Below are positions 11,159 to 23,026 of a DNA stretch of 64,000 bases, piece after piece (position 1 is the stretch's first letter; the number at the start of each line of letters is the position of its first letter). Source of the DNA: Stereum hirsutum FP-91666 SS1 (Eukaryota > Basidiomycota > Agaricomycetes > Russulales > Stereaceae); NCBI RefSeq assembly GCF_000264905.1, contig NW_006763143.1, positions 1,110,555-1,174,554 on the forward strand, read 5' to 3'. The position numbers were made by a program, and so were the translations under genes. Under the pieces are notes generated by a model that was not told the origin of the DNA, did no database searches, and worked only from the letters and a program-made list of their open reading frames with translations.

Positions 11159-11763
11159 CTCAGGTTCTGACGGATGGGTATATCGGGTCCGCTTCAACCA
11201 CAGCTCGGTAACATGACATTGAGCGCTGTTCCCATGTAGGTACAGTGCGGGCAATCAGACGGTGTGGTCTTTCCGAAGGTCGGCTACGCAATTATAGGCG
11301 TCTTGGATAAGAGTTAGACGCTGCAGTAAGACGAGCGAAATTTGAATACATGCGCTATCCACGTGAAGAAGTATGTATCATTCTGTACAACTATATCGGA
11401 CAACAACACAAGTAATCCAGGATGCACACGAAAAGATAAGTTCATAAGTTACACCCGTGTGTGCACAATGAGACGAAAAGGCGGTGAGGGAGCCGTAAAA
11501 AAAATGGATGGCGAGCGGCGAGCTGTAGAACATCACGGTAACGAGAACTCGAAAAACATGGTAGATAGCGAGCAGCAGAAATATATGAGAGGACGACGGA
11601 GATATTGGTATCATCACAGCTCGTGATGCGGAAACCGCAACATAAGGATACAACATTGTCATGCGCAGATGGTAGAGAAGGGAAGATGGTCAATAAGGTA
11701 AGTAGTCGTTGCGTGTATAGTTGGTGGCCCGGAGGCAGGGAAAATCCAGTAAGATGCAAGGTG

Positions 11764-14700
11764 TTATTGGGGACCGGGCGTATGCACTATAGAGGCGTTG
11801 AACAAGGAGAGCAACAATAGTTGGTCGGCTAAGTTTGATGAACGGAGAGTCAGATTTTTCCAGCTATGCGTTGGCAACAGGAGAGGCTTACCTTTCCGCA
11901 AAGGTTTGCTTAGAAAAGCGTCCATGCCTGCACTTAGACATAATCTCTTCGTTGATTCCTGTACAAACGGTGTCAGTGACCTTGAGGATATACGAATGGC
12001 AGAGATATTACCTGACAATCAGCACTGAGGGCAACAACTAGAGAGAAAAAGATGTCAACTTCGGAGTTCATAGGTCGAGAGAATCTGGTATACTTGGTAA
12101 TCGAACTGTCAACTCTCGACGAGATTCAAGTTCTCGTACTCTCTTCGCAGCCTCCACACCGTCGCATACTGGCATATGATGATCGAACAATGCGACACTG
12201 AAGAACCCAGGCTCGTGCGATTCCCACATAGACACTGCTTCCTGACCATTTGAGGCAGCAACCACCTTGAGATCGTAGTTCTCCAGCTGCTTTCTGAGTA
12301 GCTGGCGAGCTATAGGGTTGTCTGCAGATAGGGATGTGAGGACACACCACGAAGTAATATGCTAAAAAAGCTAACCTTCCGCTACCAGCACATTTCCGAA
12401 CAGCATTCTCTGCGGTGGCGGTAGTTCTTCAGAAGCAGGCGATGGCTCATTAGTGATGTTGGCGTAAAGCTCCGGAGGCATGTTACTAAGGCTGGCCAAG
12501 GCGTGCAATATCCGAACTGTACGAGGAGGCTTCGTCAAACGCATGACGCCAGGAACATTATCCCTCATCATCGCATGCCCCGTCACTCCCTCCGCTACAG
12601 GCGTATACAAGTGGATGACCTTCGTATTTGGGAGGGTCTGACGGGCCATATCATCCGCATGGGTTTCGCTAGTCGTAGTTAAGGTGAGAAGAAGAAAACT
12701 TGACAAGAAAAGAAAGACGCATACGATTGATGATCGATGATGATGTAGGAGAGAGATTGACCGAAGGTGTGGATGGCATTCATGAGCTCGCCAGTCGTGG
12801 AGACCGCCGTTACATCGAAGCCTTCGAGCATCGTCCTGAGCAGAGACAACGTAGTATCTGAAGGGGAATTGATGACAATGCGAGGTGGCTGTGGCCTGAG
12901 TAGTCGAGCTCGAAGAAGAGCAAGATCGGACATTGCCTATAGCACCGGTAAATTTCGCAGCAAAGAATTGAATGTAAGTACACTTACTTTACGAGATTCT
13001 CGAGACTCGAAAAGAGCAACCGGGACATGGAAATAAAAGGTAGACCCTTTCCCGAGCTCCGATTTTACCCCAATGTCGCCACCCATGAGCATGACTAGCG
13101 ACCGACATATAGAGAGCCCAAGCCCTGTACCCCCATACCGTCTTGTGGAAGAATTGTCGGCTTGCTGGAAAGGTATGAAGAGGAGTTCAACATCGCTAGG
13201 CGAAAGGCCAATACCAGTATCTCTAATTCAGGAAGAAAACGGTATTGAACACCCTTCGACAAGGTCAAAAGAAACAATGATGCTCACTGAATGACGAACT
13301 TCAGCTCCACCGAAGAGCGCTTTCCATCGGGGCCAGTTGGTGTTTTGTCCATGACGCAAGTCACTTTGACAGATCCTCCGTCTTGTGTGAACTATTAAAC
13401 ACTATCAATATGTAAACAACTCAATCGTACGCGACTGATTCCTACCTTCACAGCGTTACCGATGAGGTTCATGAGCACTGTGAAGCAGAAGATCAGACAA
13501 TTGACAACCGAGTACTTTACGGAAGATACAAACCTTGGCGGATACGTGCATAATCCGCCTCCACCCAAGCTGGAACATCCGGTGCAATGTCGAACGCCAG
13601 ATCAAGACCGTTATGGGCAGCCTGAGGCAACAAAAGTTCCATGCAGTCTGCGATTAGGCCTTCAACAGCGAAACCGGAATTTTCTAGCTTGAGGGCTATC
13701 CTGAAGGGTCAGAGCTAGTCATCGGACTTTGAATGTAGATGCTAACGGACCTGATGCTTCGAGTTTGCTGTAGTCCAGTATGGAATCAATGATCTGGACA
13801 GAACTTCTTGAGTTTAGAGCTTAGCAATCCGGCATACTTCACGAACCTTGAGCAAGAGCTCACAGCTCTGTTTGGCCGTTTGCACTAGAAGCGCATCAGT
13901 TATTACATCGTCCGGATAAATGTAAGCATAAGACATTACCTAGCTCACGCTGCCCTACATTGAGCTCCGTCCCCCATAATATGTCCAGTAAACCGTAGAA
14001 AGAGCTGCGTAGATGAGTCAAACATGAGTCTATGAGTTCGTTGAATGAAGTTTAGGTTCCTTCCTATTCGCGCTGGTGAAGTGAGACGCCTAACAAACAG
14101 AAAGAGTGGAACAGGAGCCAGGCCACAACTTTTCGGCCGGCGCGGGATAGTACAAAGAGATTTTGCCGTCAATTAGCCTCACCTCACTTCACCAGTACGA
14201 GTAGAGGGGATACTTAGAAAAGAGGAAAAAACTTGCGAAAATGGAGTCCTGAGCTCGTGGCTCATTGAGGCAAGAAAAGAGCTCTTGATCTATGGGGGTT
14301 GAAATGCTCAGCGGTCCATAAATGCTAGCCGGAGAAGCCGGTGAGTAGAGCACCCCGTACCTTTGTGGCTTGCAACGCTTCCTCTCGACTCCTCCTCGCA
14401 GCCTCCAGAGCTTCCCTCTGCGTCTGTATCATCTTCAAATTTTCCCTCGTACCTGATTGCACAGACCGGAACAGCAAAGCGTTCGCTATACTAATGCTCG
14501 CCTGCTGCACCAGCAAGGTCATGACTGTGTATGTCTTCGATGCGAAGGGGCTTTTCGCTGCCATGTATAGAGCGCCTAAGGTCTGACCACGATTTGAGAA
14601 CAGAGGCAAGCATATGACCGATGTGTACGGGCTCTCCTCTGCCTCCGAAGCGAAACGTGAGTCCGATGAAACCTCCTCAAGGAAAACCCGCTCTTTGCCA

Positions 14701-17700
14701 TTGAGCGCATAATCAATGATAGCTCTCTGCAGGGGATCAGGAATATTTCGAATCGAAACAGGTTTCCTGTCCATAGCACCGTTAAGGATGTGAAGGCGGT
14801 GAGCGGCGGAATCATCAAGCTTACTCGTATGTTCGGCAGGGCTCTGGCGTCAGGATGCTTGTGGCCATGTTGTACTCTCCTGCTTCTCCGGATACGACTA
14901 GAGATGCGACTTGGGCCCCGGATTGCTCCGTTGCGATTTCCGTCAGACGTTGCAGAGCTATACAGACGCCATCAGCAGTGAGTTCAGGGAGAATGAACAC
15001 GAAGACAGGAATCCTTACCTGAAGATAAATGTATATCCGAGGCGATGTCCTTCGACCACTTCAACACATTAGATAGATCTGAGGCTGGCAACAGCAGACC
15101 GTCATCCTCCTCGGGGGCATGCGTCAGAATAGCCCCTTCATACTGTGTTCCTGACTCTGCTGCCACAGTGACCAAAGCTGCGTCTGTCTGCACTCCAACG
15201 CTGGAGGAAAATAGGTTCCGCTTGAGGGACTTGTGTCGATAGTCCACCATAGAAGTGAGATAGTTGCTAATAAAATCGCTTAATGCTGACTGTGAAAAGG
15301 GTGAAAGGAACTATACTCACGCAATACCTCGGGCGCCCCAGTGATTCTGACGGCTGATTCCCCTCCGCATCAGATCGCCCCCGAGTCCGTCTACGCCACA
15401 TCGTAGCAAATGTGCGCCCTCCAGCCAGAGAGCCCACCCTTCCTCCAGCAGCCAGTCGTTATTGGTACAGAGTTTGACGGCCTCGTCGTACAAACGGAGA
15501 GCTTCCATGCCGTTTTCGAGAGACGAGAGTTCAGCGTCCTGCAAGAGGGTAAGTTACGAAAGTCGATAGTTGAGCGCCGCCACATAGGGCAGAACTTACC
15601 ACCAGTGTGACCCAATGGCTGGTATTGATCGGACTTGAGACAGACCAGGTCCGAAGAAACGCCTGGTTCAGAGATATTTGGCTGAAATATCGCGTAGTAT
15701 GTGGACATTGGCCTCTGCGTATACATGCGATCATGGCCAGACTGTGGAAGAACATCGCAAACCGAGTGTGGCGATGGCTATGGAACGATGAGTGCTGTGT
15801 TCACTATCTTCCGGGGGATGAGAGTAACATACTTTGGATGGGAATGTCGAGTCTCGTACACAGAAAAGCCAAGCTCCGCCGCTTCAGTTGTGAAACCCAA
15901 GCTAAACAAGGCTACGACCTGGAGGGCAGAAAACTAAGCATAAGGGGCCAGCAAAAGTAAGGCCGTACACACCTTGTACGAATTGAACCTTGGTCGAGAG
16001 TACTGCATGTAAGGGTTTATAGCCTGAAGTCTGGCGAAAGCCACTCACCAGTTCATGACCATGGTTTGATTGTCGGTTAGGGGGAGTGCACTGGAAAGGT
16101 ATTGTGTCTCATCGAATGTATCTGTTTGGTAGATGTTATCGGCCGATGTGGCGAGCGTGTACCCTATTGACCAGAAAGATCAACCGGTGAACTTCCAGCA
16201 GCGAGACCAATACTGACCACCCAGAGCCCTGATACAACAGAGGAGGCCTGTCCCGGCGTAAGCAAAAACCTTTGGTATCGTAACGAGAGGAGCATACCCT
16301 TGCTCAGAATAACGGTGTCAGATTTCGGCACCCAGAGGTTGATATCATTGAGGCTCTTGAGACATTGTCAGTTTCAAGAGGAGGCGAGCGACGAACAAAT
16401 GAATTAATTACGTCTTCCGCCGCCACAAGTAGCTCGTCCGCTAGATTCTGTAAATCACTACAGGCAAGGTGCGAGGATGGACAATTGAGCGCTCACTGTG
16501 CACAGACAGAGAAATTTTCGTGACAATCGTATGCAGGCTTGAGAAGGCGGCGAATGTCCTACGATACAGCAGTTGCTCGTTCGTCAGTATTGGCAAGACC
16601 ACATGTAGAACAACCTACCGATCCCCTGCACTGGCTGCATGTTTAACGGCTTGCTCCAACCGTGGGATGTTCGTTCGAATATGCGAGTTCTCATATCCAA
16701 CGACCATGGTCGAGTACAACACTAATGAGCGACTGAGACTACCAATCAGCCCTGTTGAGGAAGAAAGAAGAGATCGCAGATACATACCCCTTCTCAACAC
16801 TCGTCCCATACATATCAGACAACTTCAAAGCTATTTGTCCTAGGTCCACAGCAAAACGGCATAGTTGTCGTCTCTCGGCAGCTACTTGCATCGTCCGTTA
16901 GCCGGAGATTTGGCAAGAAAATAACGTCGGACAATACCTTCCAAAACGAAAAACAAACCCAGGCCAGTCCCGGGAGATATACCATGGCTATATCAAAGAT
17001 GTAAATTCAGCTTGAGAGTCCATCAGAAATGGCTGAAAAAGACGAGATTACCGAAGCGCAAGTTGCACCGTCTGTGTGAATTGTAAGGCAAGGACGGAAC
17101 AGGTAGTCTGAGAGGGCACCCACCTTCAAGCCAATGACATTGGTGAAGGCACCGCTCGTATTCCAGTAAGCATGAAGTGCTATGAGCATTTTCATCAATA
17201 CCGGACATCATCTTTTCTAGCATGAAAAGGGTCCGCTTACCGGCCTCACTGAGCAAGCTCACAGCCAGATCCATCTTCGGATCCGTCGCTCTTGGGATCC
17301 TCAAGACCGCATCAAATCCGACGGCCAACATCTCGTTCTTCACCTCCTCAAACATCGCGTCTGCCATTTCCATTGTCGGATTTGCCATCATCTCAACCCC
17401 AAGCAATCTCAGCGCCTGTAACGTATACGATAGGGCGTCGGAGAACTTGTTTCGCATGAACTGGTTGCGGGAACGAAGACGGAGAAGATTGGCCTTGAGT
17501 TCGATGTCTTCGGCGTGGTCGTAGCACTCGTTGATGAAGGCGTCCGATTCATCGTAGCTGCTTCTCCACGTAGAAAGTCTAGTTTTTGGTGAGCATATGT
17601 TTCGATCAGTATAGTTACGTGCCGATGACTGTAAAGGAGCACGCAGGAATATCTGAAAGCGTACTCTGCTAGTTTAGACAGCATGTTGAACGCGCGAGCC

Positions 17701-20700
17701 TTGTTAGACTCCCACAGTTCACCCTCCAACAGGGCTCGTGCATTGATGAAGGCCTGGTACGCAATCTTCAATGGGCAAACATACTAGTCAATGCACTGCT
17801 TGAAACAAATCAAAATATTATTACCTCATGCGCACCCTTCGCCCACGCAGACTGTCCGGCGTCGATGAGCAACGCTACCAATTCTTCGCGCCTCCCGTGC
17901 TCTCGGAGAAGAGGCAGACATCGTTGTGCGCGCTCCGCGATCTTGAACATGTCTGGATTTTGTTCGTGAAGCATCACGGAGATGATCTAAACATCCGTAA
18001 GAAACAGACAGATCAAACTCGACTCAAACGCCCGTGGTGCGATTTGAGGTGGACATACCCTGAACGACATCTTCGCGAGGTTACCTTCACTATCCATCGT
18101 TCCCGAATTAGCCTCCGCACACAGGTCGAACACAAAGGAACGCCCCCAAAAAAGACATGAGAGGATGACTTACGGGATGGTCGCGGCCTCAGCCTCAGCC
18201 GCTTGCCTATACCTATCATGTGCAAAACTACACTCATCCCTCCCCCTGTTCACGATCCATCCCTCCGCAATAGCGACCTGCATACCCTTCATAGAGCCCC
18301 GATTCGAGGTCTCCTTCCCCTTCTCTCTCTCCCTGTCCTTCAAATGCGACGCTACCTCGGTCACACTCCAGTCGTCGTCGTCCTCCGCCTCACTGCCAGA
18401 AGAAACGTCGTCCTTTTCCATGACGAGCGCAACGTCCGTCACCTTAAAAGTTGCGCCAAAGAATGAAGCCCAGATGATGTACCGTCGTCCGTCTTCGGGG
18501 AGTTGTTTGAGATGGGCAATGAGGAAGGTCAAGTCGTTTGGGTCGGCGACTTCGTTCATGACGAGGGCGCCCTCAATGTCGGTCATATCGTATCTGCAAT
18601 CAACAGTATTAGGCATACTTCATTCCAACACGAAGGGAGACTTCGTGCACTTACTGCCACTCATTATGGTCGTAATTGAACTTGATCTGGATGAGGACTT
18701 CGTTAGCGCATTCTACCTTTTAAACGGCCATCATCGGAAGTAAAGGAGACAAAGGAGACCAACGCACCATATTCTGCCTTTGTAGCCTTGTAAGGATACT
18801 TCGAGCTGAGAACGCATTGCCCCCAGAGGCTGCATGGATCAATCTCGATAGCGGCGCCGCATCTTCTTTCCTTCTGTGAAGCGTGCGACTGACGAGACCA
18901 GCGATCGCAGAATAAGGTAAGGGGCTGAGCTGGATCCATGTCGCTTTTGATCGACCGGTGAAAATGCCTCGAACGCGCTCGAGGGTTTCTCTGGTTAGAG
19001 ATATCAGATCGTTTCCTGGCAGAAACAAATAAAGGGTGAAGAAGTGACATACGGTTTGTCCTCTCGGAGTGTGGCGAAGATGAGCTATAGGTGCAAACAA
19101 GTCAGAAGGCAGATAAGTGATTATGGGGGTTATTGACATACAATGCGACTCTTCGAATGCGCAAGGGTATTAATCAGGTCCATCGACCTGCCACCAAAGT
19201 AATCAGCTGTCTCCCTTTGGGCATACACAACAGAAACCACTCACGATTCATCCGCCTCATGCAAATCGTCCAAAAACAGCGCGAACATCCTCGTATCCGC
19301 CAAGGCCCCAATCACGTTCTCGGCCAACGAGTTGAATCTTGCTCTCAGCTCGGGGGTGGACAGTGCTTCCTGCGGAGTGTCGATCGTGATTTGGAACAGG
19401 TTCATGATGTCCTCAAGCTCGGGTGCACCTGCGTAAAGGAGGGGAAGAATACGGATTTGAGGACCGAGTCTTGTACGGAGGGCATCAACGAAGCGGTGAA
19501 GGTCGGATTGGAAGGCCATGAGTTGACGAAGGGCAGAAGAAAGACACGAGAACTTTATGATTTGATATTAGTGTTTGCAGATGAGCGCCGAGGAACGGAA
19601 ACATACCAAAGCGGCAAACGGAGAGGACACAGACGCCTGAAACTTTGCATGAGCGAAGAGACCGGTCTGTCTCCATTTTGGCTGTTGCGAAAGCACAAGT
19701 GAACTCTTCCCCGCCCTGTGCGCACGATGAGTATACACAAAACGAACAAGTCCAACCTCCAAACGCAGCATCAACTCGCACGAGAGGAGAGAAACTCACC
19801 CAGCAGGTCCAACGATGCAAATCGCATGCGCACGTATCGACCTCCTCTGCGATGGCTGAAGCGCGATCCTCCTCAACCCATCCGTCATCGAAGCAACCGG
19901 CGACCCAACACTCGACACCCCTAAAGTTTCCTGTCCAGGGCCGACCGTCCCCGTTCCCGACCCCACAGTCGGTCCCACGCTGGGTGCCACATCGCTCGCA
20001 GTGCCCATCGTGACAGAATTATTGTCACCACCACCGGCCCGCGCAGGCGACGCGCTCCTCGACGATGGATTGCTCCGGTTACTCGTTTCGGGATTGTCAC
20101 CCGCGGCGGACGCGGTGGTCTTGTGCGAGCCGGAGGATGAGGAGATCGCGATGCCTTTGTCGCCTACGGTGTAGTGCGAGTAGCTGTGGCGGATCACTTT
20201 GCGGATCATTTCAATTTCTTTCTCTCGGCCAAACTGGGAAAGAAGGGTTCAAACGTGATGACCGGAGGAGGAGAAGTGACAACTCACTAGGGCATTAGGA
20301 ATGGTGAATACCTACACGGATATTCAGCAGTGCAAATAGGGGCGGTAGGATATATGAAATACTGACCACATAGCGATCTTTACTGGCGATCTCGAAAGAT
20401 GGGATGAGCTGTCGACGGCGTGAGCGAAGGTCCTGAATTGAGAACGAAGTAATCACGACGAACCTCGACCGAGTCGTCCTTCGACGATGAAACTGCGTTG
20501 AGCAGACGGAGCTGGCATTCTAATACGGAAGGTTAGTATGGATTAATGATACAAATAGATACTTAGCTCACCAAGCAAGTCAGCCTTGAGCCCATACGCG
20601 CTCTGATACCTCTGGTCCGCGTTCTTGTTCAGGAGCTAGATGAAAAGTTAGTTCGGGTCCGTCTGCTAGGTACGAACTGACTCACCTTCTCGATGATCTC

Positions 20701-22069
20701 CGCCAGCACCTGTGGAATATCCCTCCTAACCTCATGCACCGGCATCGCTCTCTTCTGCGCCACCGAGTGAAGAATCTCCAATGCTTGGCCCTGGAATGGC
20801 ATCATCCCCCTTCCCACCAACAATGTCCAAAACAAAATACCCAGCGAATACAAGTCCGTCCGATGGTCCTCCGTGTTCGTCTCGACAGAGCCCGTCTGCT
20901 CGGGGGCGAGATAACACAACACCTCTTTCACCTTCTCCTTGTCCGCCTCCTCGTACGTGTCCGACCGTAATACGAGCGATGTCGGGCCACCATAGCGTTC
21001 GAGCGATTCTGACCGGTTGCCAAAGTGAACAAGACGGACGACGCCGGAGTGTGAGTTTATGTGAAAGGCGTTTGCGCGGACTGATACGAAGCCATATCCA
21101 TCAGAAAATCAGTAGAAATAGCTATCCGTGAAAACGCTTACCCTCGCGGTGTATAATGCTCAATCTTCAGTGAGCGGAGATTAGAGTGAGACAGGAACGC
21201 GTACAGAGCAGACCCATGATAAGTGACGTACCGATGGATCTGTTCTAGACAATATGTGGCTTGAATGGCGAACCTATCCACAGAATCAGTAAGCCGTCGA
21301 TCCACCGACAGCGCTCGTCTGCTGCGTGCTATTCCCGCAGAGTGTCGTCCAGGTATTAGAGGTCTCGGAATCGGTACGAGAGGGGATGTTTCAACAGTTT
21401 CAATGACCTTGAAAAACCTTACAACCGTGCCGCCATGCCGTTTCGCATCATGCATGACGTTTTGGCCCCCCATTAGGCACACCCGGAAAATGTCCGAGCA
21501 GCTCTTTCCCAAGGGCAGTTGGAGGACCAAAGCAACAGATACGTGTCCCTCACAAATATCCTGGGATACCTCCCGAAATAAATCACTCACTCAAGAAACG
21601 TCGCCAAGTCCATCGTGTCCGCCTGTTCGACCTCTAACTCGTCTATGTCCATGTAGATCTCCTCCGAAGGTAGCGGCCTCTTCACATGCACATGCTCCGC
21701 CAGCAAAAGGTCGTTTACTTTCGACCGCGGGAGGTATCGACCAAGAAGATTGGGGCCAGGGTGAGAGAGGAGAAGAACGACGCAGTCGCCGTTCGTGCGG
21801 GGGAGGGTGAAGAAGTCTATCATCCTGATCGACATGTTGAACGCCTCTGTGTGCGTTTGTATTTCACCGAGTCTGTGTTTTCACAGAACAGTCAGGTAGA
21901 TGTGGCACCGTAATAAGAAGAGACGGACGTACATGTGGGCCTCTCTCTCTAAACATACAGACGCGTTCGTGTGCGCCGGAGCAATCTTGGCGAGTACGGG
22001 CGATCCGTCTTTCAAACTGCTACCCTCTGCGAGTTGTGTATGGGAGCCAGTGTCTTCCCATCGGACGGC
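11764..22069 (-). CDS. Hybrid histidine kinase, group X (kinase-like, AAA ATPase, GAF, HisKA, HATPase, receiver)
   Basis: Very large sensor of the S. pombe Mak2/Mak3 and C. albicans Chk1 type, well over 2,000 residues in many exons. Order: protein kinase-like domain (~22069-20600), with Lys in VLAKIAP, Glu in LEREAHM, then HREVRANAF and [11 protein letters not shown]-like ATPase next (~20200-18700): Walker A GPAGAGKSS across an intron near 19730-19800, Walker [14 protein letters not shown] long helical region (~18600-15300) leads to GAF (~14960-14340). Histidine kinase follows: H-box [13 protein letters not shown] with His at 14257-14259, then [14 protein letters not shown] and [12 protein letters not shown] receiver-like region (~12930-12380) precedes the receiver, with Asp in [13 protein letters not shown] and Lys in LSKPLRK. 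The product should pass phosphate through an HPt protein to stress regulators (family knowledge). The first coding exon upstream of 22069 is unresolved. Confidence 0.9.
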
Positions 22070-23026
22070 CTATCAAATTCCAAGACGCAGAAATTCAGGT
22101 ATGAGGTACGATTAGGGCGATGCTACGTGCGCTCAGACCAAGAAGATTGTAGGTAACGGACCTTCTCAAACGCATAGCCTGACGGTGGGGGCAACCACAA
22201 CCATCAGCATCCTACAAAGCCTGATAAAGCACAGAGGTGCGCACCAGGAAGAGAGAGGATTCCATCTCTGAAATAGATAGTGTGAAAGGATGGCTGGGCA
22301 TGCCTCCTCCGAGGCAGTTTGCCCTCCATATCGGGACCTCAGTTCGGCCACACGACGGCTATATAGTCTGTAATGGCACAGGGAATGCGGACGAGAGGGA
22401 AAGACGGTGGCAGAGCCCGTCGGGGATTGAAATGTTTGGACTGGCTGACAACGATGTGGGCAGACAGAAAAGGGAAACAAGGCGCAAAAGACGCTGGAAA
22501 AGGGATTCTTCTTGGAGGGCCCGGAAGCAGACCCCGCCACATCTCATGCGACTATTCACGCCAAACGTCACCGCGAAGCCACCGGCGCGTGCCATTGGCT
22601 CCTAAACCACGTCGTCCTCTTCGCAATCTTCCGCCCACATCTAGGCTGACTCAGGCCCCAGGGGTAGGCTCTGACCATCCGTTATTTTTGACGTGAAGGG
22701 AATCGCTCACTCATATAACCCCCAGGGGGTCCCTCGCGTGAGCAAAAGCACGTTGCGCAATCCGCTCGTACACTAGTCGTTCAAATCAACATCTCGCACG
22801 GTAAGACGGTTTCATGGCAAGGAAAGCCAGCTCCCACACAGTCCATTCATCATTATCGTCGGTAACGAGAGGCGGAAAAATATGATTACACGTTTTCAAG
22901 GGGCGCTGACGATGGGGCAAGTAACAACGGCACAGAAGACAGTGGCATGGGGTAGGCTAAAACGGGATGACAGTGTATACGACAGCAGACTCGGAAGAGA
23001 ACAATAACGAGGTGGAAAAAAAGCGA
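22070..23026. other. Hybrid kinase 5' end/promoter and SUB2 3' flank
   Basis: The unresolved N-terminal exon(s) of the hybrid kinase should lie within ~22070-22340. A minus-strand segment reading PPPSGYAFEK before a GTCCGT donor near 22161 is a candidate. A TATA-like CTATATAG sits at 22359-22366. The rest, to 23026, is promoter and 3' UTR with no supportable gene. Confidence 0.4.
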
